A program made the translations under genes and the position numbers. Below the pieces are notes generated by a model. That model saw only the letters and a list, made by a program, of their open reading frames with translations, was not told where the DNA came from and searched no databases. From positions 6,138,001-6,202,000 of the forward strand of contig NZ_JACHMX010000001.1 of NCBI RefSeq assembly GCF_014205155.1: a DNA stretch of 64,000 nucleotides, read 5' to 3'. Shown piece after piece: positions 26,760 to 33,996 of this stretch. The stretch's first letter is position 1. Each line of letters starts with the position of its first letter. Source of the DNA: Amycolatopsis umgeniensis (GTDB taxonomy: Bacteria; Actinomycetota; Actinomycetes; Mycobacteriales; Pseudonocardiaceae).

Positions 26760-29035
26760 GAGAATTCCCCGCCCCGCTCGGCCAGTTCCGCCGGCGTCCC
26801 GGCGTCCACGATCCGGCCGTCCCGCAGCACGACGACCTGATCGGCGTCCTCCAGCACGGTCAGCCGGTGCGCGATCACGACGACGGTGATGCCCGTCCCG
26901 ATCAGTCCGCGCAGGATGTTCCGCTCCAGCGCCGGGTCGAGCGCGCTGGTCGCCTCGTCGAAGATGAGCAGGCGCGGTTTGCGGGTCAGCGCCCTGGCCA
27001 GCACGATGCGCTGCCGCTGGCCGCCGGAAAGCCCATGGCCGCTCGGTCCCACCAGGGTCTGGTAGCCCATCGGCATCGACTCGATCTCGGCGTCGACATG
27101 CGCGAGGGCGATCGCGGCGCGCACGTCCTCGACGGCCGTACCCGCCGATCCGAAAAGGATGTTCTCCTCGATGGTGCCGTTGAACAGATGCGCGTTCTGG
27201 TTGATGTAGCCGATCCGCCGCCGATGCGTCGGCCGGTCCAGCGCGGACAGATCGGTGCCGTCGAAGGTGATCGTGCCGGAAGTGGGCAGATGCAACCCGG
27301 CGAGCAGCATCCCCAGCGTCGACTTCCCGGAGCCGGACCTGCCGACCACCACGACGAAGCGGCCGGGCTCCACCTGGATGTCCACATCGGACAGTGCGAG
27401 CGCGGGGGCGCCGGGATACCGATAGGAGACGGAGGTCGCGCTGATCCGCCCCGGCTCGGCGACACCTTCACCGGCGAGCAGGCCACGCGGTTCGGGTTCC
27501 GAGCGCAGCACGTCGTTCAACCTCGCCAGGGTCGGCTTCACCGCGGCCAGTTCGGAGGCCGCGCCGAACACGCCTTCCAGCGGGATGAACAGCGCCATGG
27601 TCAGCGACATGAAGCCGAGCGCCGCGCCGAGGGACATCTGGCCGTCCAGCACCCGCCAGACACCGGCGACGATGACCACGAGAGGAGCGCCGAATTGCAC
27701 TGTCCGGCTCAGCGACGTGGTGACGGCCAGGCTGCGCCGTGCGCCGAGGCGTTTGTTCACCTCACGGACCAGCGAATGCGACCAGCGCTCGACGGCGAGG
27801 GACTCCAGGCCGCTGGCCTTGAGCGTGGTGATGCTCTCCAGCAGGTCCACCAGTTCGTCCTGCGCCTTCGCCTGGCGCTCGAGCACTTCCTGGCCGAGAT
27901 GGATCTGGCGACGCCAGGTGAGGGCGAGCAGCCCGGTCTGCGCGCCGATCAGCAGGACGACCAGAACGGCGAGCGTCCCGTCGGCGAAGACGAGCGCCGT
28001 GAGGTAGACGACGATCAGCACGCTGTCGAACGCGGCGGAAACGGCCGTCAGGCTCAGCACCTGGGTGACCGCGCCGCTGGCACGCACCCGCATCGTCAGA
28101 TCGCCGGAGTTGCGGACGGTGAAGTAGTCGTACGGCAGGGAAGCGAGATGTCGCGCTGTCCCGAGGCTCAGTTGTTTCTCGACGACCGCTTGCCGCCGGG
28201 TGACCATGAACGACCTGAACACCTGTAGCGCCAGGAAGAGCACGCCGAGCGCGAGGATCCCGGCGAGGACGGCGGCCAGCGAGCCGGTCGCCTTGCCCGG
28301 CAGGACCTTCTCGACCAGGAAGCCGGTGGTGAGCGGGAGGGTGGCTTCGAGGCCCATGAGCGCCGTGGTGGCCACCGTCAACTTGGCCAGTTCCTTGCCC
28401 CGCGGCAGGAATTGCACGAGCTGGCGCCAAGGATTTCGTTCGCCCGCCGTTCCGGCACCCGCTCCGGCTTTGGCCGCTCCGGCCAGCGGCGGGTCGAACT
28501 CCAAGGCGACGCCGGTGAACGCCTCGTCGACGGCCGCCCTGCTCAACCGCCTTCGCCCGAAAGCCGGGTCGATGACGTCGACGTGGTCCCGGGTCGCCCC
28601 CTCGAGTACGACGAAGTGGTTGAAGTTCCAGAACAGGATGGCGCCGGGGGTCAGCCGCCGCAGCGCGTCCAGATCGGCGCGCACCCCCCGGCCGTTGACG
28701 CCGTGCTCCCTGGCGATCTCGAGCAGAGTGCGGGCGGAGGCGCCGTTGCGCCCGGCGTCCGCGCGGGCGCGGATCGAGTCGAGGCCGACGTCGACACCGT
28801 GCTGGCGCAGCATCATCACCAAGCACGCCGGACCGCAGTCGCTGACCTGCGTCTGCAGGCAGACGGGGATCCGGTTCCCCGCTCGCCATCGGACGGCGGA
28901 TTCCCGGAGGGTGGAGAACAGACCGGTGAGGCTTCTCCTGGTCCGCGCGGCCGACTCGTCGCCGAGCACCGGGCCGTTCCCGTCGGACCTGTTGTGTTCG
29001 AGCGCCTCGGTGCGGAAGCGGGTGTTCGTCGGCAT
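26747..29035 (-). CDS. peptidase-containing ABC exporter (PCAT)
   Basis: This 762-residue exporter joins three parts. The first is an N-terminal C39 protease domain with oxyanion Gln63 and nucleophile Cys67 in 'QTQVSDCGPACL', catalytic His140 in 'NFNHFVVLEG' and Asp156 in 'DVIDPAFG'. The second is a six-helix transmembrane domain (about 210-520). The third is an ABC ATPase with 'GRSGSGKST', 'LSGGQRQR' and 'LLIFDEATSALD'. Such PCATs cut double-glycine leaders and export the released peptide. The 32-residue peptide encoded just upstream carries such a leader, so it is the likely substrate. AAGGA precedes the ATG. The hairpin at 29107-29138 lies between the two genes. Confidence 0.92.
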   Translation of the reverse strand: MPTNTRFRTEALEHNRSDGNGPVLGDESAARTRRSLTGLFSTLRESAVRWRAGNRIPVCLQTQVSDCGPACLVMMLRQHGVDVGLDSIRARADAGRNGASARTLLEIAREHGVNGRGVRADLDALRRLTPGAILFWNFNHFVVLEGATRDHVDVIDPAFGRRRLSRAAVDEAFTGVALEFDPPLAGAAKAGAGAGTAGERNPWRQLVQFLPRGKELAKLTVATTALMGLEATLPLTTGFLVEKVLPGKATGSLAAVLAGILALGVLFLALQVFRSFMVTRRQAVVEKQLSLGTARHLASLPYDYFTVRNSGDLTMRVRASGAVTQVLSLTAVSAAFDSVLIVVYLTALVFADGTLAVLVVLLIGAQTGLLALTWRRQIHLGQEVLERQAKAQDELVDLLESITTLKASGLESLAVERWSHSLVREVNKRLGARRSLAVTTSLSRTVQFGAPLVVIVAGVWRVLDGQMSLGAALGFMSLTMALFIPLEGVFGAASELAAVKPTLARLNDVLRSEPEPRGLLAGEGVAEPGRISATSVSYRYPGAPALALSDVDIQVEPGRFVVVVGRSGSGKSTLGMLLAGLHLPTSGTITFDGTDLSALDRPTHRRRIGYINQNAHLFNGTIEENILFGSAGTAVEDVRAAIALAHVDAEIESMPMGYQTLVGPSGHGLSGGQRQRIVLARALTRKPRLLIFDEATSALDPALERNILRGLIGTGITVVVIAHRLTVLEDADQVVVLRDGRIVDAGTPAELAERGGEFSCLS

Positions 29036-29106
29036 CGTGCCCCGTCCTTGTCGCCGGTCGTTCCGGTGCGGCCGTCAGAAATTCGCGCGGGTGGCGGCGA
29101 ATGGCC

Positions 29107-29138
29107 GGCGTGGGCCGGGAGGATGCCCGGCCCACGCC
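29107..29138 (-). terminator. hairpin between precursor and exporter genes
   Basis: Thirteen-base perfect arms (29107-29119 and 29126-29138) flank a six-base loop, 14 bases after the precursor stop codon. No T-run follows. This position is typical of partial terminators that keep precursor mRNA in excess over the biosynthetic genes behind it. Confidence 0.65.
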
Positions 29139-29151
29139 GCTTTCGCGTGAC

Positions 29152-29250
29152 CTACTTGGGGTCGCCGCAGAGCGGGGCGTACAGCGTGCCACCGACGATG
29201 TCGTCCAGCTCCTCGTCGGAAAGGCCGACGATGTTGACGTTGTCGAACAT
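29152..29250 (-). CDS. double-glycine leader precursor peptide
   Basis: The reading frame encodes 32 residues. The first 21 form an acidic leader with the pattern of double-glycine secretion leaders: hydrophobic residues at the expected spacing ('VNIVGLSDEELDDIVGG'), ending in Gly-Gly. The predicted core is only 11 residues, TLYAPLCGDPK, with one Cys, one Tyr, two Pro and a C-terminal Lys. An AAAGGA ribosome site stands eight bases before the ATG. A promoter-like pair lies at 29326-29355. It is the first gene of the minus-strand exporter operon, whose C39 protease should cleave after GG. How the core is modified is not known: no classical RiPP enzyme is nearby, but an acyl-carrier set and aminoacyl-tRNA-synthetase paralogues are. 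It could also be a scaffold extended at its C-terminus. Confidence 0.85.
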   Translation of the reverse strand: MFDNVNIVGLSDEELDDIVGGTLYAPLCGDPK

Positions 29251-29295
29251 TTTTCATTCCTTTCTCAGGTGAATCCGGTAGCCGTTTCTCTGGCT

Positions 29296-29315
29296 ATTCG
29301 GATTCGAATCGGAAT
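29296..29315. promoter_or_regulatory. near-perfect 20-base palindrome in precursor leader region
   Basis: ATTCGGATTCGAATCGGAAT is symmetric except at one base pair position (10-base palindrome GATTCGAATC in the centre). It lies about 10 bases downstream of the proposed -10 element on the minus strand, inside the precursor transcript or at its start. It may be an operator. A looser inverted repeat (29272-29304) overlaps it. Confidence 0.4.
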
Positions 29316-29325
29316 TGCGATTTCG

Positions 29326-29355
29326 ACTTTATGGGCCCCGGCTTTCCATTCACAA
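29326..29355 (-). promoter_or_regulatory. promoter of precursor/exporter operon
   Basis: On the minus strand TTGTGA (29355-29350) and TAAAGT (29331-29326) are 18 bases apart. This matches a sigma-70-type -35/-10 pair and leads to the precursor start at 29250. The 16-base LmbU-like palindrome lies 37 bases upstream of the -35. Confidence 0.5.
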
Positions 29356-29392
29356 GTGGCGCCGCCGGGCCGGAATTCCCGCCGATGCGCCC

Positions 29393-29408
29393 GTCCCGCC
29401 GGCGGGAC
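29393..29408. promoter_or_regulatory. GTCCCGCCGGCGGGAC palindrome, copy 2 (LmbU site candidate)
   Basis: It is identical over 16 bases, plus the following AGG, to the copies at 17929 and 43094. It sits between the minus-strand precursor promoter and the plus-strand tRNA-Phe/pheS unit, so one bound regulator could act both ways. Confidence 0.6.
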
Positions 29409-29470
29409 AGGAAGTGCCCGGCGGGGTGGTGCCCGCGCCGCGGTCGTTCCGGTACCGTCATGATCACCGA

Positions 29471-29543
29471 GGCGAGGTAGCTCAGCAGGTAGAGCACGCG
29501 ACTGAAAATCGCGGGGCCGGCGGTTCGATCCCGTCCCTCGCCA
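29471..29543 (+). tRNA. tRNA-Phe (GAA)
   Basis: The sequence folds as a complete cloverleaf. The acceptor stem is GGCGAGG (29471-29477) with CCTCGCC (29536-29542). The D-stem is GCTC/GAGC with G18-G19 and U20. The anticodon stem is CGCGA/TCGCG with loop CTGAAAA, giving anticodon GAA at 29504-29506. A five-base variable loop allows the 15-48 G-C pair, and the T-arm has loop TTCGATC and one G-U pair. The discriminator is A, followed by CC then G, so the 3' CCA must be added after transcription. A TACCGT -10-like element lies at 29453-29458. The gene stands 56 bases before the pheS-like gene inside the biosynthetic cluster, which suggests a dedicated role. It could instead be an ordinary chromosomal tRNA gene. 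Confidence 0.93.
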
Positions 29544-29598
29544 CCGGATACGGGGCGGTCTCGAGTGTGGTAATGGCGGTTCGAGGGGTGAGGCAAGG

Positions 29599-30639
29599 GT
29601 GTCTGTGACAGCCATCGAAGAAATAACGCGGCAGTTCGAGATCGCCCTGCGCGAAGCGGGAACGGTCGCCCAGCTCGACGCCATGCGGCTCAAATTCTTC
29701 GGAAAGCGAAGCGAGTTCAAGGCGATGTTCCGTGCGCTGGGCGGCCTCGAACCCGAGGAACGCAAAGCGAAGGCCGTCGTGCTCAACGCGGAGTTCGATC
29801 GGCTGGAACGCGAATTCGCCGCGCGGCTGGCCGAAGTCGGCAGGCAGGAGAGCGAAGCGCGCTGGCGTGCCGAGGCCGTCGACATCACCCTGCCGGGACT
29901 CGCTCCCCGCCGTGGTGCCTGGAATCCGGTCACCGAAGTCGAACAGCGGTGCCTGGCGGTGCTGCGGCAGCTCGGCTTCGAATTCCGCTCCGGCCCGGAA
30001 GCCGAGGACCCCTATTACAACTTCGACGCGCTGAACATCCCGGCGCATCATCCGGCCAGGGATCTGCAGGACACGTTCTGGCTGGACACGGGCGCGGTGC
30101 TCCGTTCGCATACGACGACGGTCCAGGCGCGCGTGCTCGCCGGGAAACCGGCGCTGCCGATCAAAGTGGCTTCCGCCGGGCGTGTCTATCGCAACGAGGC
30201 CGTCGACGCCACCCATCTGGCGATGTTCCACCAGCTCGAGGGTTTCTGGGTGGACAACGGTCTCTCACTGGCCGATCTGAAGGGCGTGCTCGCCTTCGTC
30301 GTCCGGGAACTGTACGGACCCAAGGCGCGGATCAGGTTCAAGCCCAAGTACTACCCGTACACCGAACCGTCGGTCGGGCTGGACATCAGCTGCACCCGGT
30401 GCGGTGGCGACGGCTGCGACGCCTGCCACCGGGTCGGCTGGGTGACGCTGATGGGCGCGGGCATGATCCACCCGAACGTGCTCCGCGAGTTCGGCTACGA
30501 CCGGCCCGGCGTCCGCGGTCTCGCCTTCGGCTGGGGTCTCACCCGGATGACGGCGCAATGGCTCGGGCTGAGCAAGATCCGGCAGCTGTACGAGGTCAAG
30601 CAGCGTCAATTCCAGTACCTGGATCGGGAGCAGATGTGA
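29599..30639 (+). CDS. pheS: PheRS alpha subunit paralogue
   Basis: This 346-residue protein matches a full-length bacterial phenylalanyl-tRNA synthetase alpha chain. The N-terminal coiled coil (1-90) that grips tRNA is present. The class II core shows motif 2 around 'SAGRVYRNEAVDATHLAMFHQ', a zinc-type insert 'CTRCGGDGCDACHRVGW', 'GAGMIHPNVLREFGYD' and motif 3 'FGWGLTRMTAQWLG' with its Arg kept. It normally forms an alpha2-beta2 enzyme with PheT, encoded next with a GTGA overlap. Because it sits directly behind a tRNA-Phe gene in a biosynthetic cluster, it may charge that tRNA for product assembly, or be a resistant copy. The GTG start follows 'GAGGGGTGAGGCAAGG'. Confidence 0.9.
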   Translation: MSVTAIEEITRQFEIALREAGTVAQLDAMRLKFFGKRSEFKAMFRALGGLEPEERKAKAVVLNAEFDRLEREFAARLAEVGRQESEARWRAEAVDITLPGLAPRRGAWNPVTEVEQRCLAVLRQLGFEFRSGPEAEDPYYNFDALNIPAHHPARDLQDTFWLDTGAVLRSHTTTVQARVLAGKPALPIKVASAGRVYRNEAVDATHLAMFHQLEGFWVDNGLSLADLKGVLAFVVRELYGPKARIRFKPKYYPYTEPSVGLDISCTRCGGDGCDACHRVGWVTLMGAGMIHPNVLREFGYDRPGVRGLAFGWGLTRMTAQWLGLSKIRQLYEVKQRQFQYLDREQM

Positions 30640-32702
30640 AACTGTCGGTGAGCCTGCTGCGGTCCTATTGCCCGGCGCTTCCCGCCGGTGCATCCGACGT
30701 GCGGCAAGCGCTGGACGAGGCGGGCATCGAGGTCAAAGGAGTCGAGTCCGCGGGCGGCGACACGGTGATCTCCGTCGAGCTGCTGGCCAACCGCGGCGAC
30801 CACCGCTGCTATACCGGGGTGGCCAGGGAACTCGCGGCCAGGCTGGACGGGGTGGTGGCCGCGCCGCCGTCGCGGCTCCTGACGGTCGCCGAGGACAACG
30901 GGTTCCCGGTGGTGGTGCGCACCGAGAAATGCCTCGCGTACACGCTCACCCCGCTCGTGGTCCGCGACAGCGGCGTCCTGTTGCCCGGTGAGGTCCGCTC
31001 CGCTTTGGCCGTCGCGGAAGAGACGACCGGGTCGGTGATCGTGGACGCCACCAACGCGGCGGCACTCGAACTCGGCCAGCCGACACACGCCTTCGACGCG
31101 GACCGGCTCACCGGCACGATCGAGGTCCGGCTGTCCGGCGCGGGCGAGACAGCCTTGCTGCTCGGCGAGACGACGCGCCGGGAGCTTCCCGAGGGGACGA
31201 TCGTGATCGCCGACGAGGTCAAGGTGCTCGCGGTGGCCGGGGTGATCGGCTGCGAGGAGTCGCGGGTCACCGAGAACACCCGGCGCGTGCTGCTCGAATC
31301 CGGCACCTTCGATCCCGTCGAGGTACGCAAGGCGGCCTCCGCGCTCAACGTGCGCACCGCGGCTTCACAGCGATTCGAGCGTGGCGGCGACCCGACGTTG
31401 CCCTTGGCCGGCGCCGGACGTGTCGTGCGGTTGCTCGAAGAATGCGGCGCGGCCGCCGTCTCGGGCCCGACGGTCTGCGCCCGCGAGTGGCACGGTGACC
31501 TGCCGGTGATCGACGTGGATTTCGACGACCTCGCGGATTTCCTCGCCATCCCTTCGTCGCCGGAGGACGTCGTGCGGCGGCTGGCGGGCTACGGTCTGCG
31601 CCACCTGGAGGGCGGGCGGTTCCAGGTACCGGGCAGCCGGATCTGGGACCTCGTCGAGGCCCAGGACGTCTACGAGGAGCTGGCCCGCAACATCGGTTAC
31701 GACGAGTTGCCCGGTTCTGCTTCCTTCTCCGGTTCCGGGGTCGGGCAGTCGGACGAGGCCGCGGATCTCCGCGCGGCAGGCGAAATCCTGGTGTCCCTGG
31801 GGTTCTACGAGGTCTTCACCGACAGCTTCTACGACCGCTCGCTGCTGAAGCGGCTGGGCGTCGAGCCGGATTCCCCCTTGGCGCACCATATTCGGTTGGT
31901 CGACGCCGCCGATCGTCACTACGAGTTCCTCAAGAACAACTGTCTCGCCCAGGCCGTGGAAGCGGTCGACATCAACCTCCGCAACCACTCCCCGGATCTC
32001 CGGCTGTTCGAACTGGCCACGGTGTTCCGGCCGGACCGGGACGGCGGCTGCGCCGAGCGGAGCCTGCTGTGGGCGATCTGCGCCGGCTCCGGGCTGCCCC
32101 ACGGCTGGGACGGGAAACAGCGGCCGGTCGACCTGTTCTTCGCGAAGGGCGCGGTGGAAGAGATCGCGAACGCGCTCAACCGCGACCTGACCGTGCGCCT
32201 GCCCGACGAAGCCGAGCATCCGCTGACGCCGTACCTGCACCCCAACCGCGCCGCCGTCCTGTACTTCGACGGTGTGCCCGCGGGCGTGCTGGGCGAAATC
32301 CATCCGGAGGTCCTCAAGCGGTTCGGCGTGACGGGCGTCCGGCCGGTGTACCTCGAGCTGGAGACGTCGGCGTTGACCGCGGCCCCGGCCAAACCACGTC
32401 CGCCGCTCGAAGACGTTCCGCCGATCACCCGGATGCTGGACTTCGTGTTGCCCGCGCCGGTCTCCTCGGCCGAGGTGATGGAGGTCCTGCGCGCGGCGGC
32501 CCCGGATCGCCTGCGCGACCTGCGGGTGACCGACGTGTTCGTGGATCCCGGCCAGTTCGGTGTAGGCGCCCGGTCCGTCACTTATCTCCTCGTCCTCGCC
32601 GTCGAGCCGACGCCGACTTCGGAGGAGTTGAACGCCGAGGTCCAGCTCATGATCGACGCGGTGGCCACGGTGTTCGGTGACGAAGGGGTCGTGCTGCGAT
32701 GA
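30636..32702 (+). CDS. pheT: PheRS beta subunit paralogue lacking the OB-fold domain
   Basis: The protein has 688 residues against about 800-830 for usual bacterial PheT. After the first 40 residues ('LDEAGIEVKGVES') the chain goes straight to 'ISVELLANRGDHRCYTGVAR', which normally follows the B2 EMAP/OB-fold domain; that tRNA-binding domain (about 110 residues) is missing. The B3/B4 editing region, the B5 domain, the pseudo-catalytic B6/B7 core ('EILVSLGFYEVFTDSF', 'LHPNRAAVLYFDGVPAGVLG') and the C-terminal FDX-ACB anticodon-binding domain ('RLRDLRVTDVFVDPG') are present. It overlaps pheS and the next gene by four bases each, so the three should form one complex or pathway. Confidence 0.9.
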   Translation: MKLSVSLLRSYCPALPAGASDVRQALDEAGIEVKGVESAGGDTVISVELLANRGDHRCYTGVARELAARLDGVVAAPPSRLLTVAEDNGFPVVVRTEKCLAYTLTPLVVRDSGVLLPGEVRSALAVAEETTGSVIVDATNAAALELGQPTHAFDADRLTGTIEVRLSGAGETALLLGETTRRELPEGTIVIADEVKVLAVAGVIGCEESRVTENTRRVLLESGTFDPVEVRKAASALNVRTAASQRFERGGDPTLPLAGAGRVVRLLEECGAAAVSGPTVCAREWHGDLPVIDVDFDDLADFLAIPSSPEDVVRRLAGYGLRHLEGGRFQVPGSRIWDLVEAQDVYEELARNIGYDELPGSASFSGSGVGQSDEAADLRAAGEILVSLGFYEVFTDSFYDRSLLKRLGVEPDSPLAHHIRLVDAADRHYEFLKNNCLAQAVEAVDINLRNHSPDLRLFELATVFRPDRDGGCAERSLLWAICAGSGLPHGWDGKQRPVDLFFAKGAVEEIANALNRDLTVRLPDEAEHPLTPYLHPNRAAVLYFDGVPAGVLGEIHPEVLKRFGVTGVRPVYLELETSALTAAPAKPRPPLEDVPPITRMLDFVLPAPVSSAEVMEVLRAAAPDRLRDLRVTDVFVDPGQFGVGARSVTYLLVLAVEPTPTSEELNAEVQLMIDAVATVFGDEGVVLR

Positions 32703-33976
32703 CGGCCGAAGACATCGAGCGGGCCCGGGGGCGCCGGGCCCGGCTGGACGGGCTGGCGGACGGCTTCATGGCGCACTTCCGTGCGGCGGGTTTCGGGGAA
32801 CTCACCCCCGAGCCCGCCGTGCCCACCGAGGACCGGACGATCCTTTTCACCAATTCCGCCGTGGTGCCGTTCAAACCCTTTCTGCGCGGGGACCGGGATT
32901 TCGGCGGAAACGGGGTGATGGTCCGGCAGCCCTGCGTGCGCGCACACAACTTCGGCGCGGTCTTCGCCGAAAGGTTCGCCACCGAATTCCTGCTGCAGTT
33001 CGAAATGCTCGGCGCGCTGTTCACCGCCGACGGCGCCGAGGCGGCGGCGGTCGTCACCGGGGACTATTTCTCGCGGGCACTCGGGCTCGCCCCGGAGGAC
33101 GTGCTCTTCCATGTCGCCTCCGACGACACGGACCTCATCGGGCTGTGGCGCTCCGTCTGGCCGGGACCGGTGGAGACTGATGCCTTCAAACGCTCATATT
33201 ATCGCTGGGGTTTCGGCGATCCGAGGCTTTCCGGCCGTGGCGCCACATTCGCCATCGCTCAGGGCGACGGCACCTATCGCGATCTCGGCAACCTGATCGC
33301 GTTCGAGAACGAAGGCGAGGCGACCCACTACGGGTTCGGCATCGGCCTGGAAACCTTGGCCGTCTGCCTGGACCGGCTGCCCTGGGTACTCGAATGTGTT
33401 CCCGCGGGCGCCGTCTCCCCACTGTCCACAACGGACGAAGGCAAACTGGCCGACCTCGTCGGTCTCCTGGTCCGCCTCTACGCGGACGACGTGCGCATCT
33501 CTTCGCGGGCACAGGGGCACGTGCTGCGCAAGGCCGTCGGCTTCACCTTGAAGATGGCCGAGCGGCTCGGCACGAGCCAGGACCGGATCCTCGGCAGGAT
33601 CGCCGATCTCGCCGCCGTCGAGGCGCCGGGGAAGCCGGTCGCGGAGTTCGTCCGCGACGACTTCGCGCGGATCTCCACCGAGCGCACGGTTTCGCGGAAA
33701 CACGACCTGTCCTTCTGGTGCGAAAAGGAGACTTCGCCGGACGAACTGGCCGCCGCGGTGGCGGCGACCGGTTTCCCGGATGTGGTCGGCCTGGCCGCGG
33801 AGGTCAAGGACGTGTGGGACGGGGCCTCCGCGCCCGGCAGACGCTCCGTGACCCTCGGCGTCGAAATGGACCTTCCCGTCCAGTCGGGCCGAGACGACGC
33901 CAAGGAAGTCCTGCGGCGGGTCGCCGCGCGGCTGGGTTCCGAGTTCGGCGTGGCGTTGCGCGGCGAAATCCGCTGA
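32699..33976 (+). CDS. AlaRS-like core fused to FDX-ACB domain
   Basis: This 425-residue protein is an unusual chimera. Residues 20-330 follow the class II core of alanyl-tRNA synthetase: 'ILFTNSAVVPFKPFLRG' (AlaRS LLFTNAGMNQFKDVFLG), 'RQPCVRAHNF', and motif 2 'FEMLGALF'. A helical part follows. Motif 3 reads 'GFGIGLETLAVCLD', where AlaRS has GLER: the conserved Arg is Thr219. Residues 330-425 look like the FDX-ACB domain that ends PheRS beta ('SRKHDLSFWCEKETSPDEL' to 'LGSEFGVALRGEIR'). AlaRS editing and C-Ala domains are absent. The four-base overlap with pheT suggests it works with the PheRS pair, perhaps as an amino-acid transferase or regulator and not as a normal synthetase. Confidence 0.8.
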   Translation: MTAEDIERARGRRARLDGLADGFMAHFRAAGFGELTPEPAVPTEDRTILFTNSAVVPFKPFLRGDRDFGGNGVMVRQPCVRAHNFGAVFAERFATEFLLQFEMLGALFTADGAEAAAVVTGDYFSRALGLAPEDVLFHVASDDTDLIGLWRSVWPGPVETDAFKRSYYRWGFGDPRLSGRGATFAIAQGDGTYRDLGNLIAFENEGEATHYGFGIGLETLAVCLDRLPWVLECVPAGAVSPLSTTDEGKLADLVGLLVRLYADDVRISSRAQGHVLRKAVGFTLKMAERLGTSQDRILGRIADLAAVEAPGKPVAEFVRDDFARISTERTVSRKHDLSFWCEKETSPDELAAAVAATGFPDVVGLAAEVKDVWDGASAPGRRSVTLGVEMDLPVQSGRDDAKEVLRRVAARLGSEFGVALRGEIR

Positions 33977-33996
33977 TCCTCACGGCGATCGAAAGC

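Noticed and set aside
29075..29257. 60-residue minus-strand frame over the precursor gene
   Set aside because: It is Arg-rich and out of frame with the GG-leader peptide, which has its own ribosome site and clear leader pattern.
29471..29543. tRNA-Phe as an attachment site of an integrated element
   Set aside because: No integrase lies next to it and I could not find a second copy of its 3' end in the window.
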